A DNA stretch of 64,000 bases. Source: Vanrija pseudolonga. Its lineage: Eukaryota > Basidiomycota > Tremellomycetes > Trichosporonales > Trichosporonaceae. Shown here in pieces: positions 1 to 9,888 of the stretch (the stretch's first letter is position 1; each line of letters opens with the position of its first letter). The notes under the pieces were generated by a model. That model saw nothing but the letters and a program-made list of their open reading frames with translations. It had not been told where the DNA came from and did no database searches. Position numbers and translations under genes: made by a program. The stretch is taken from the NCBI RefSeq assembly GCF_020906515.1, contig NC_085853.1, positions 1,612,001-1,676,000 of the forward strand, given 5' to 3'.

Positions 1-1132
1 CCCACGCTCCGCCCAGTGTCTTGTCTCATCTGATGGAGCGCGTGCCCGAGTTGGTTCCAGTGGAAGCAAGACAACGAGAGTTGACGGCGACGCGGAACGG
101 GGATTGGGATCGGCATGGAGTGGCATGGGGGCCATGGGGATAAGGCGGTGCCGCACGGCGCGGAGCGGAGCAGAGCAGGCGGCGAGGGGCTGCGAGCGGG
201 CCGCTGCTCGGGCGTGCCGCTGCCTGACGGCAGTGGTGTTATCGGCGTCGTCGCGGGTGCGTTTACATACGCCAGGTCAGATTCGGTGGAGCCGCGGGAG
301 TGCTTGCGTTACAGATAGGCATCAGGCTGCTGCGACCCCTGGTGGTGGCTTGTGGCGCGGGGGGGAGGGGTCGGGTTTGGGGTTGTCGGTGGGGTGACTT
401 GCAGTGCCGAGAGCGCGCGAGTGCATGGCTGGTCGCTGGCGGGACGATGGGGCGTATACGGGGACGCATGGCTGGAGGAATGGTGCGTGGAATGGGGTTG
501 GCTGGTTGATGGCGAGCCACGAGAAATCATGGGGGTAGGGGCGTTAGAGATAATCGGCTGGCCCCTCTATCGCGGGAGCGGGGGGGCTTGGGTAGCTCGC
601 CCGGCTCCATCGACCTCGCACATGCGGCCGTCGCGTGGAGGTCGCGTGCTGCTGCAACTGGCTTCGTCGTGCACTGTGTAGCTGTATCAACAGTGACGCG
701 CCTGACTGCTTACATGTGATGTTGTAGTTTTGATTAGTTGTGCAGGGGTTGGAGATGACAGCCGTCCCCAGACCCCTCGTGTCATCGTTATCAGCGGTGT
801 GCCACACTCGTCTACGTCAGTGGGCCTGCATCCCCCTCCCCCCTCGAAACACGATGTGACCCCTAATCCTGTTCACACGCCAGCCAGCAGTCACACTACT
901 GCACACTCGCCTCTCATCATCATCCAACTTGCTTTCTACAACCACAAACAAGCACGACGCGCAGCAGTAGTAGTAGCGACGACACACGCACACTAGCACG
1001 CACACGACCCCTCACGACAAGCCAGACCCGACACACCCCTCCCCCATCCCTTATCACCCATCAAAAGCCCACCCACCCCACCCCAACTCGCTTATCGCAC
1101 ACGACCACGGCACACGCACACACCAGCCCACC
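1..1132. other. Non-coding left edge and leader of the first gene
   Basis: I see no credible gene here. The first 700 bases are GC-rich and G-biased on the + strand. From about 830 to 1130 the + strand becomes rich in C and A, which is the usual composition of a transcribed leader in this window, and it ends in ccaccATGG at the next start. A gene whose body lies left of the window could end here, but nothing identifies it. Confidence 0.5.
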
Positions 1133-3052
1133 ATGGACCAACGCACCTCTAGCCGCAAATCTCGGAGCTCGACCTCTTCATCCCCGCCCCGCCCTCATCT
1201 CAATGCATTGAGCTCGCTCCAGGCCCTATCGCCACTGGCCACCACGCGCGACAACCTCCCAGCCGGCGGCACCTTTAGCGACGAGATCACCGACTCGCCC
1301 TTGACTGCCGGTGGGCTCAGCCGCAGCTCGAGCCAGCGCACACTCAGCCGTTCCCTCTCTGGCCGCGAGCGCGTCTTCTCCGACGGCGGAGGCGGCAGCG
1401 GCGCCAGCGTACCGGGGCTCCGGAGACGGAGCAGCGGCGCCGAGAACATCCCCGCGGGGATCACCACCCGGCTCATCCTCGTCAAGGCGCCGAGCGACAA
1501 GGACGCCACGCCGCTCAGACAGCGCTCAAAGTCGTCGTCCAACCTCGTCCCCGTGTCGAGCTTTGCTGCGCTCTCTGATGCGCCGGCGACGTCGGCCGCC
1601 CCGCGGCGCTCCTTTGCAGCGGCCAGCTTCTCCTTTACGCCCACGCCTGCGATCGGCGCTGCGCCTGGCGCGCCTGGAGGCTCGCCCGTGCGCCGCCCAT
1701 CCGTCTCGGGCACGACGACGCCCGGCGGCGGTGCAGGGCAGACGTCATCCAAGCCACTCTCCCCCGACGAGGTGCTCGAGCTCGCCCGCGGCCTCATGTC
1801 GCCTGTCGCGGCGCCGACTGGCGCGGAAGCCGCCAAGCTCCAACGGCGCAAGAGCTTGACCAGTTTGGGAGGCGGTGCCGAAAAGGAGCCCGAACCGATC
1901 GCGCTCGAGCCGGTCGAGTATGTCGAGATGGACGACGACACGCTTCTGCCCTTCTCGGATCGCCCGACGCAGGTGGCGGGCCTTCTGGCGAACCCGGTCA
2001 ACGAGACGCTCGTCGACCTTCTCTCCAAGTCGTTCCCGTCTGGTGCAGCCCGGTCGAACTGGAAGGAGATCCCCGTCACGGAGTGGAACTGGACAGAGTT
2101 CGAGCGTCTTCTCACCAAGATCGGCAGGAAGGAGTGCCCCGATTACCAATGGGTGCTTCTTGCACGCGAAGCAGTGCGCGAGCGCTCAGTCGCGCTGTGG
2201 GAGAAACTCGGCGTGTGCCTTGGCTGTGACCCCGAGCTCATGACGGCTGGCGATGAGGACGAGTCGCCCGCGTCGTGGGCTGGTCTCGGGCTCGGCGACG
2301 AGGGCGAGTACGACCCGTCCCTCTCGCGCGTGTTCATCGAAGGCCTGGAGCCGGTCGACCCGCTCGAGAATGAAAAGGCCGAGCGTGCGCTTATGCTCGA
2401 GTTTGGCCGGCCGGTCGACGCCCCCGAGTCGCCTGGCATCCAGTGGACCGACTCGATGCCGACCATTGGCGAGGAGCCGAACGAGAGAGGCCACAACGGT
2501 GGCGGCGGGGCGCCGAGCGCCGGGAACAGAGAGGTCAAGGACTACTTTGACGAGAGCCCCGGCCACCGGCGTCACGAGCGCCACGACTCGCGTGACGGGC
2601 CGCCCTCGCCATCGTCCGTCTTTGCGTCGAGCATTGCGTCCACGTCGGCCTCGGTGCGCGGGTCGCCCGAGAAGAGCCGGTCCAAGTCGTTTGTCGGGCT
2701 GCAGATCTGCACGGCGCCCGTGTCACCCTTCTCGACCGCGGGGCTCTCGCTCTCGCCCACAGCACTCGTGCACGACCAGCAGACGCAGTACGACCGCGGG
2801 CCGGGCAACCCGATGTTTGTGAGCTCGTTCAACACGCTCAGCATCGGCCCCAACCTCGGCCGCAAGGCGAGCATGAGCGCCGCTGGCGGCGGCGGAGCGC
2901 CTGTCGGCCCGTCCTTCAGCCCCGACGCGCTCCGCGGCTTTGGCCGCTCCTCAGACAAGTTCCCCGGCTTGACGAGAAAGAGCAGCAAGGCGGGCATGAG
3001 TGAGAGCGCGATCACCTTTGTGAGCGAGGACCCGTACGCGGGGCGGCACTAG
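1133..3052 (+). CDS. Ser-rich protein of unknown function, single exon
   Basis: This is an intronless frame of 639 codons starting in a good context (ccaccATGG) and ending in TAG. The first ~250 residues are Ser/Ala/Gly/Pro-rich and probably disordered, with runs such as SSSTSSS-like stretches and repeated RRxS sites that would suit basophilic kinases. A more ordered block lies at about residues 262-375, beginning near YVEMDDDTLLPFSDRP, including WKEIPVTEWNWTEFERLL and ending around LGVCLGCDPEL. That block is the only part that looks like a folded domain. The C-terminal ~230 residues are again low complexity. I recognise no family. The strong codon bias and lack of introns support a real gene. 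A regulatory or scaffold role is conceivable but is inference only. Confidence 0.8.
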   Translation: MDQRTSSRKSRSSTSSSPPRPHLNALSSLQALSPLATTRDNLPAGGTFSDEITDSPLTAGGLSRSSSQRTLSRSLSGRERVFSDGGGGSGASVPGLRRRSSGAENIPAGITTRLILVKAPSDKDATPLRQRSKSSSNLVPVSSFAALSDAPATSAAPRRSFAAASFSFTPTPAIGAAPGAPGGSPVRRPSVSGTTTPGGGAGQTSSKPLSPDEVLELARGLMSPVAAPTGAEAAKLQRRKSLTSLGGGAEKEPEPIALEPVEYVEMDDDTLLPFSDRPTQVAGLLANPVNETLVDLLSKSFPSGAARSNWKEIPVTEWNWTEFERLLTKIGRKECPDYQWVLLAREAVRERSVALWEKLGVCLGCDPELMTAGDEDESPASWAGLGLGDEGEYDPSLSRVFIEGLEPVDPLENEKAERALMLEFGRPVDAPESPGIQWTDSMPTIGEEPNERGHNGGGGAPSAGNREVKDYFDESPGHRRHERHDSRDGPPSPSSVFASSIASTSASVRGSPEKSRSKSFVGLQICTAPVSPFSTAGLSLSPTALVHDQQTQYDRGPGNPMFVSSFNTLSIGPNLGRKASMSAAGGGGAPVGPSFSPDALRGFGRSSDKFPGLTRKSSKAGMSESAITFVSEDPYAGRH

Positions 3053-3238
3053 TAGGCAGCGCGGGCGCGGCAGCAAGGGCGCGGGGATAAACAGCGCAGG
3101 GCGAGTTGTAGCACGGGATAGTTGTAGCATTGAACATGAGCAAGCACGAAGCATGCATGCAAAGTAGCAAAGGAGCTCTTCGGGCAGATGACTGTTGCCA
3201 CACGCCACCTTCGAGCTCATCAACAATTTGCTTCCGCG

Positions 3239-3244
3239 ACGCGT
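3239..3244. promoter_or_regulatory. ACGCGT (MCB-like) site upstream of CSM3
   Basis: The hexamer ACGCGT, within the 8-bp palindrome GACGCGTC, lies about 95 bases before the CSM3 start. MCB elements bound by MBF drive G1/S transcription of replication genes in fungi. The hexamer also occurs by chance in GC-rich DNA and inside several coding regions here, so the assignment is weak. Confidence 0.3.
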
Positions 3245-3334
3245 CGATGGACGACAACATGACACGGTCCATGACGCTGCTTTCCAACTTTGTTTTTCCT
3301 TGTCTCGTCTCCAAACACACACCCACCCAGCAAC

Positions 3335-4487
3335 ATGGCGGCGCTCCAAGACCTGTTCGCGTTCGACTCGCCGCCGCGGCCAGCAGCGAAGCAGCGCTCG
3401 CCGACGCCGCTGTCCCCGGCGTCAGAGGCGGGGCCATCACGCACCGTGCGGCGCGACGCGTCGAACCCGCTCTTCCTCTCCCCAACAAGCAACTACGGCA
3501 CGCCGGCACGCAAGCGGCCGCGCGACGACGTGTGGGTCGTCGACTCGCCCGCCGGCTCTGTGCGCTCCGTCGGCCCGCGAACACCGCTCGCGCCCCTCCC
3601 TACCTCGGGGGTGGGGCTCGCACAGCGCGCCGCCGCGGCCGCGAACGCCGAGTTCATCAGCGACCCGCTCGCGCTGCAGGACCCCCTGGCGGGGATTAAT
3701 GGCGACGAAGAAGAAGAGCCCGCGCGTAAGCGCCTCCCCGTGGCCAAGGTCGATGCGGACCGGCTGCTCGCGCCCAAGGGGTTCCCGGCGCTCATGAAGT
3801 TTGCGAAGAAGTTCAAGCCGCGCGGCAAGGGCCATGAGGTGGGTTGCGGGGCGCGAGGGCGTAAGGCTGATGATGGACCAGACAAAGGACCTTCGCCGCC
3901 TCATGGACGCGTACCAGATGTGGGCGCACGGCATGTTCCCCAAGGGCGACTTTGCGCATACGGTGCAGCGTGTCGAGACGGTTTGCACGACGAGGCGCAT
4001 GGAGGTGAGTCGGCCGCCGAGCGCAGCGAGGCCGCGCGGCACGTCGTCGCTCGCCGTACACCTGTCGCCGTCATACTCGACACTGACGCCCCAGTCCGCG
4101 CTCAAGGGCATGCGCGACGAGTTTTACCCCAAGCCGCGCGACGAGGAGGCGGAAGGCGCGGAGGACGCCGCCGACGCCGACGCCGCCGCAGACGAGGACA
4201 AGGAGAACCGCGCACCAGGTGCGCCAGCGCCTACCGCGCCTGCTGCGCCGGCCCGCGCCCCGCTGTTCGACTACGGCTCAGACATGGACGACGACATGGA
4301 GGCGCTCGCGGCGATGGAGGCGGAAGCAGAGGCCGAGGCGCAGGTGCAGGCCGCGCCGGCGAGCTTTGTCGACCGGCTCAAGAGCGCTGCTGCTGGCGCC
4401 GACGCGCGTCCCGCCCTCGCGGCTGCGTTTGGCGACGAGCCGCCCGTGCTGGAGGAGGAGGACGAGTGGGAGGGGCTGTATGACTAG
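3335..4487 (+). CDS. CSM3: Csm3/Swi3/Tipin replication fork protection subunit
   Basis: Predicted partner of Tof1/Timeless in the fork protection complex, which stabilises stalled replication forks and supports checkpoint signalling in the nucleus. Exons 3335-3838, 3882-4004 and 4095-4487 give 339 residues. The Swi3 domain spans about residues 140-215: GFPALMKFAKKFKPRGKGHE at the end of exon 1, then DLRRLMDAYQMWAHGMFPK and a VETVCTTRRM-type helix in exon 2, followed by ALKGMRDEFYPKP. The GKGHE/DLRRLL/WAHGxFPK pattern is diagnostic of the family. The N-terminus (MAALQDLFAFDSPP) and the acidic C-terminus, with a DEDKENRAPG stretch resembling a KEN box and an EEEDEWEGLYD end, are low complexity. 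Introns of 43 and 90 nt have GT/AG ends. The KEN-like motif is seen; its use as a degron is inference. Confidence 0.88.
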
Positions 4488-4887
4488 GTGCCGTTGGCTG
4501 GCTGTTGTTGGGCTGGCTGCTGCTTGTACTTGCTAATGCACTGTGGCATATTGACGCGGGCGGGGGCGGCGGGTTGGTTCTCGGCCAGGCCGGAGGACGC
4601 GGCCCGTGACGCCGCGTGCACACCCTCAACCATGACACGCTGCACACCACTCGTGCATGTAATGCGACCTTCTCCATGCTCTCGCATCCATGTTTGCGAC
4701 AGGCCAGTGTCAGCAGCGACGGACGGCGCGTCGACCCGCCAAGCCGATACCGACCGGGCCGGTACTCCGCCCGCTTTCCGCGCTGAACCGCGCTAAGCCG
4801 GCGACTCGACCTCGCTCGACTACATTAACCCGGCCGGACCGAGCTCGCATCCAACGTCTGTCTCCCTTCTACCACTACACGGCAACA
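4488..4887. other. Intergenic region between CSM3 and the SDR gene
   Basis: Four hundred bases hold the CSM3 3' end and the promoter of the next gene. No frame is convincing. The 4740-4850 stretch is dense in CGG/CCG triplets (for example ccggccggaccg), the half-site of many Zn2Cys6 factors, but there is no clear inverted pair with a defined spacing. Confidence 0.4.
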
Positions 4888-6243
4888 ATGGTCACACTCA
4901 CCCAGCCGTCATTCACGCCGCCCAGCTTTGCGCTCGACGACCTCTTCTCCGTGCAGGGGCGGGTAGGTCTCCCTCCCGCCGTCATCTCTAACCCCAGACC
5001 GTGTTCATCACTGGCGGCGGCACCGGTCTTGGCAAGGGTAAGCTGCCTCCCTCCTTGGTACACTGTCGGCCGCCGCACTCACACACGCCGCAGCCATCGC
5101 AACGGCATACGCTACCAACGGCGCCCGCGTGATCATTGCCGGCCGCCGCGCCGACGTGCTCGACAAGGCTGTGGCCGAGATCACCAAGGCGGCCGCGAAG
5201 GGCGGCAGTGCGGTTGCGTGGGTCTGCGACGAGGGAGCGGAGCTGACTAGCCAGCGTGCAGGGTGATGTTGGGTCCAAGGCGGGCGTCGCGGCGCTCTAC
5301 GACGCCGTGGCCAAGGTCACCGATGTGGTGAGTCAGCGAGCCAAACGCCGAGGAGGTTCATGCCGGCGAATGACCTGGCTGGCCGTGCTCTAGATAAGGA
5401 TCCGTGGCGCTAGCGGTCGCGCTCGCTGACGCTCGCTTCGCCCAGGTCGACGTGCTTATCAACTGCGCTGGCGTGATGAAGTCGTACAAGAACCCCACGA
5501 GCACGCCGAATGACATCGACGCGGTCACCAAGATGATGTGGGACGGGTGTGAGGACGAGGACTGGAACGTGACCAACCAGAGTGGGTAGGGGGGAAGCCT
5601 GGGTCTGGGGTAGTATTTCGGGGCCGCTCACACATGCCCCACCCCAGTCAACATCAACGGCGTCTACTTCACCACGGTCAAGTTTGTCCCGCTCCTCCTC
5701 AAGTCGGACCTCAAGTCGGTCATTGTCATCGCTAGCATTGCGGGGTTGATCCTCCAGCGCCAGATGGGCAGCGTGTCGTACGGCGTGTCGAAGGCGGGCA
5801 GTGAGTCGAAGCTGGGTGTTGGGGTAAGCTGACGCGCAGCCATCCACACGGCCAACCTCCTCGCCGGTCGTCTCAGCCCGTGAGTACCAAGGCTGCTGCC
5901 TTCTCTCCCGCCGCCCGCTCGCACGCTGACGCGTGCTCGCAGGGCCAACATCCGCGTCAACACCATCTGCCCCGGCATCTTCCCCTCCGAGATGACGGGC
6001 GTGTCGGCCGCGTCCGGCGGGCTCGAGTACGACATTGGCGAGACGCCCGCCAAGGCCGCCGCGCGGTCCGTCGCTGGGCGCCCCGGCCTGCCGCATGAGA
6101 TTGCCGGCCCGGCCCTCCTGCTCGGCTCGCGCGCCGGCAGCTTCATGGACGGCGCGAACCTCGTTGTGGACGGTGGGCGGGCGCTTGGCGCCGGCATCCA
6201 CGACGGTATCAAGATTGCGGATGAGCTGCTCGGTAACCTCTAA
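4888..6243 (+). CDS. Short-chain dehydrogenase/reductase, eight exons
   Basis: NAD(P)-dependent oxidoreductase of the classical SDR family; the substrate cannot be read from sequence. Exons 4888-4962, 4998-5037, 5094-5217, 5255-5327, 5446-5581, 5648-5800, 5840-5879 and 5943-6243 give 313 residues. Seen motifs are the glycine-rich TGGGTGLGKA cofactor loop, GRR after the second strand, NCAGVM, the SVSYGVSKAG active-site Tyr-Lys pair and RVNTICPG, with a VVDGGRALGAG end. A ~25-residue N-terminal extension precedes the Rossmann fold. An insertion after NCAGVM (KNPTSTPNDIDAVTKMMW) resembles the rhamnolipid-biosynthesis-like SDRs. Introns of 35 and 37 nt are among the shortest in the window. Intron 4 ends with a 16-nt motif shared with two other genes. 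It is the tandem neighbour of the metal-uptake block, with no obvious functional link. Confidence 0.88.
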
Positions 6244-6349
6244 GGCAAGGCGAGATGTGTATGAAGTGCTCGTGTGACTACTCCGTTCTGCATCGTTATA
6301 ACCTGATATTTCTCATCAACCCTAACTACTTGACTGCCTCGCTGTCCCC

Positions 6350-8233
6350 CTACCACGCATACGCCTCGCTGGAAAAGTACACCTCGTCGACCTGCGGCAG
6401 CCGCCCGCGCACAATATCCACCTGTGCGCGGCCGACAGCGTTGGCGCAGTCCGCGATGAGCCCAGCCGGCCCACAAGCGCCGACCGCCACGCTGCCGACG
6501 GCATCAGCGACATGCTGCGCGATAATCGCCGGGAAGTTGGGCCGCGCGCCGTGGTGCGAGGCGACGGGACTCGCCTCGCTCTCCTCGTCGTCGCCGTCCG
6601 CCGCAGCCTTCTCCTTGCCCGCCGACACGGGCGACGCGACCTCGCCCGTGATGTAGATCTCGACGTCGGCGTCCGCTGCGAGCGCGGCCATCTCGCCCCG
6701 GAACCACTGGAGCGCGGCGTACTCCCTGGCAGCCCACACCAACTTGAGCGCCGGGCGCTTCTCGCGGCGGAGCACCGCCTGGGCTGCCGCCAGCGCCCAG
6801 GAGAGCCCTGAGCCACCAACACACAGCAGCACGCTGTCGAACGCGGCCAGCTCGTCCGCCGCGTGCCCGTACGGCCCGTCAACGAGCACCTTGAAGCTTG
6901 TGCGGCTCGAGTTTGCCAGCGCGCGCGTGAAGCCCGCCTGCGGGCGCAGCACGAACACCATGTCCTTGAGCAGGGCGCTCGAGTCCGGTACGCGTTGGAG
7001 ATGGTGAACGGGTGGCTCTCGGCCGTGCGCAGCCCCACGAAGCGGAGGAAGACGTGCTGCCCCGCCTTCCACTGGATCGTGGCGGTCGGGATGGTGATGC
7101 GGATCGTGCCGTCGGGGAGTCGCTGTACGGTCGCGGCGTGCAGCACTGGGTTGTTGAGCACCATCATTGTGCCGCGCCACGCTGCGGCGCCGAGGAAGAG
7201 CACGATGGTGGTGATGCAGTAGGCGCTGGGAGGGAGCGCGTCAGCGCGAGCGCGGAATGACCCCCGGCTATGACTTACTCGTTGTCCAGCAGCCCGTACC
7301 CGTGCCAGAAGAGCGCGGCGATAAACATGAGCGCCATGACGATGTGGAGGTAGTAAAACGTCTCGTAGGCCGCCTTGCGGAACACGGGGAAGCTGGCGAC
7401 GCAGAGCACGAGCAGCGGCGCGAGGGCTACAAATCCCGACGTGTAGATCACGTCTCCTTTGACGCTCTTCACGAACCCCTCGGCGCGGTACGCGTTGACT
7501 ACGCACGCAAAGGTGTGCACTAGGGACATGTAGAGGAACAGCAGGGCCGAGGACTGGTGGTATGCTTGCAGCTTTTCGTGGGATACGCCGGTGAGGACGG
7601 AGAGGAGGTTGCGTTTCGTGCCGAGCAGGCTGGCGAGAACGGGAGCGTCAGCGCGAGTGCGAGCGTGGCCAGGTTGGCGAGGGAGTGTGGTCGTGGCGCC
7701 ACACGCCCCACCCCCACACCGCCCACTCACTAGACGAAAGGCAGCGTCGCCATGGCGATCCACTCGCTGCGGAGGCAGAGCGGCGAGGAGCCGTAGTACG
7801 GCGCCCAGTAGTAGTACTGGTTGCCGAAGGTGAGGCCTGTGGCGATGAGCGCGCCGGCGACAATGACAATGTTGGGGCCAAGGGGGGCGCCGGTCCAGAA
7901 GTAATCGAGGAAGGAGGGCCGGAGGCGGGGGTAGCTGAGGGCGCGGAGGGCGGCCGCGAGGCGGTTGTACCCGGGGACCTTGACCCGGCGAACGCGCAGG
8001 CTGAAGACGACGTTGGCGAGCACGCCGCCGACAACGACGGCGCCGAGGAAGGCGAGGTAAAAGTACCCGTATTTCACCTGCTTGGCCCATGGGATCCTTG
8101 CAGCCTGGTACGCGGACAGCTCGTCCGAGGTGGGGATGTACCGCCCCTTGTCGTCGTACACGCCGCCGTGGCCGCCGTGGGCTGCGGCGAGTGGGAGTGC
8201 TGCGGCTGCTATGAGTGTGATGAGGGCGGGCAT
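6350..8233 (-). CDS. FRE: Ferric/cupric reductase transmembrane protein (FRE family), with one frame inconsistency
   Basis: Plasma-membrane flavocytochrome that reduces Fe(III) or Cu(II) outside the cell using cytosolic NADPH. Exons on the minus strand are 8233-7731, 7629-7279 and 7225-6350. The product starts with a signal peptide (MPALITLIAAAALPLAAAHG), then multiple membrane helices with the FRE haem histidines, a KRNLLSVLTGVSHEKLQAYH motif, an FAD-binding QHVFLRF...HPFTIS motif, the VDGPYG loop and an NADPH-binding CVGGSGLSWA motif. The last residues are SSEAYAW. The exon sum is 1730, not a multiple of three. The frame of HPFTISN and that of the following VPDSSALLKDMVF differ, and no GT-AG intron fits between them; the break falls in a CGCG run at 6991-6994. 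It diverges from the Ctr gene, implying joint copper uptake. Confidence 0.87.
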
Positions 8234-8884
8234 GTCGCGTGACGCTTCTTGCTTGGGTGAGGGCAGCAGCTGCGGCGCCGCGCAGGCATCCTCTTATACC
8301 CTCTCTCCCTCTCCCGCGACGATGACACCCCCCGGCTGACTTTTTTCTCCCCTCTCACTCGTCTCTCGTTCCCCTCGCCATGCATGCTCGCTTGCCCCGA
8401 GATCCGAAACGCGCCCAGGAATGCTTGGCAACGCCGCGTCCAGGCCCAAGTCGCACAGCGGCTGTCATTGGCAGCTTGGGCAGCGTGCCGAGGCGTGCCG
8501 AAGGACCTGTGGCGCCACTCGCCCAGCGACACTTTGTGCAATTGCCGCATGTGATCGAGCGATAAGTTGCTGCTGCGCGCTGATTGGCCGGATCAAGAGA
8601 TTATGGCCGCAGCGTTGCGGCGGGGGCAGATCAGTGGCATGTGCTCGGGGTGGTCGTGGCGGCATGTGCGGATATCGCCTAGTGCCACTGGCAAAACAGC
8701 AAAGTTTGGCTAGTTTGTCCGCGGGCATGACTACAACCGTGCGGGCAGTGTCGGGTGCGACGGCGAACAGCGTGGCGGACGACGAGCGCAGTATAAGACG
8801 GATGTCCCCCTCGCGCGTTGAGCAGTTCCCACACAAACAGAACTGAACTAACCCAAACGACCCACCACACCACACACACACAAC
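8234..8884. promoter_or_regulatory. Shared divergent promoter of FRE and CTR
   Basis: The 651 bases between the two starts serve both genes. A TATAAG box read on the minus strand lies at 8293-8298, about 60 bases before the FRE start. Another on the plus strand lies at 8792-8797, about 90 bases before the CTR start. At 8690-8704 the minus strand reads ctttgctgttttgcc, resembling the TTTGCTG core of fission-yeast Cuf1 copper-signalling elements but not matching the full published consensus. A GCGATAAG sequence near 8558 could be a GATA-type iron-regulator site. Copper or iron control is inference from gene content. Confidence 0.5.
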
Positions 8885-9776
8885 ATGTCCCTCGGTGTCC
8901 CATCGCAGATCCTCATGGACATGGGCGGCGGCGCCCCGGGCAAGGGCCCCTCGTGCAAGAGTGAGTCGGCGTTGATCCTGGCGATCAAAGCAGCCGAAAC
9001 AGCCAGCCAGCAAGGCTGGCGGTGGTGACTCAACCACTGCTCGGCCCCTGGACTGACTCAACCCTCCCTCGGCAACTGCCCTGCCCCCTCTGTCCACCTG
9101 CGCTCCCCCGCCCGGCCGCTCGCTCGCTGACGCTCGCTCCCCCGCGCAGTCTCCATGCTCTGGAACTGGACCGTCATCGACTCGTGCTTCCTCGCGTCGT
9201 CGTGGCACGTCCGCACAAAGGGCCAGTTTGCGGGCTCGTGCCTGGGTGTCTTCTTCCTGGTGAGTGGCGCGTCCCCCGTCCCCCCGCGGCCACCCTAACA
9301 CCCCGCCCCCACCCAGTGCGCAGCCATCGAGCTCGTCCGCCGCCTCGGAAGGGACTACGACCGCCGCCTCGTCGCGTCGGCCGCGGCGCGCACCGTGTCC
9401 GTCGAGGACGGCAGCAACGGCAGCGGCAGCCCCAACAAGGGCGTGTCGGGCGTGTCGGGCGTCCCCCTCCTCTCCGGCCCGGGCGCAGGCGCGTTCGCGC
9501 CAAACTGGTTCCAGCAGGTCTTCCGCAGCGTCATCTACGGCTCGCAGTTCACGGCGGCTTTCCTCGTGTGAGTGGCGTGGCGTGGTGGCCCCAAAGCATC
9601 TCGGGGCCATGGTTCCTTCTCGCGGGCTAACGCCCGCTCGCAGCATGCTCCTCGGCATGTACTACAACGGCTACATCCTCATCTCGCTCTTCCTCGGCCA
9701 GACGTTCGGATACTTCCTCTTCGGGCGGGACACGGTCGGCGCGGCCGAGGGCGTGCACTCGGGGTGTTGTTGCTGA
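8885..9776 (+). CDS. CTR: Ctr-family high-affinity copper transporter
   Basis: Predicted trimeric Cu(I) importer of the plasma membrane. Exons 8885-8960, 9150-9259, 9317-9567 and 9644-9776 give 189 residues. The extracellular N-terminus has a Met-rich MDMG segment, then the family signature CKISMLWNW and a CFLASSWHV motif, where transmembrane segment 1 begins. A basic/Ser-Gly loop of about 90 residues follows ([11 protein letters not shown]...SPNKG). The second half has [10 protein letters not shown], the MxxxM helix of Ctr proteins, then [14 protein letters not shown], a GxxxG-like third helix. The end is HSGCCC, matching the Cys-rich metal-handing tails of fungal Ctr proteins. It is transcribed away from FRE, whose reductase activity would supply its Cu(I) substrate. 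Intron 1 (189 nt) carries the shared 16-nt motif. Confidence 0.92.
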
Positions 9777-9888
9777 GCAACGCCCCCGTGGCACCGACTG
9801 ACGACGCGAGCCCGTTCTTGGACTATAGTGACCCCCCTCCCAAGCCTATGCACCACTCTCATTACATACAATGCGCGTGCTCTATTTT

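Noticed and set aside
1195-2118. A 307-codon antisense frame over the first gene
   Set aside because: A shadow of the sense frame, with no intron signals or domain of its own.
8690-8704. A copper-signalling element in the FRE-CTR promoter
   Set aside because: It has the GCTG core preceded by TTT but fails the second position of the fission-yeast consensus as I recall it; kept only as a note.
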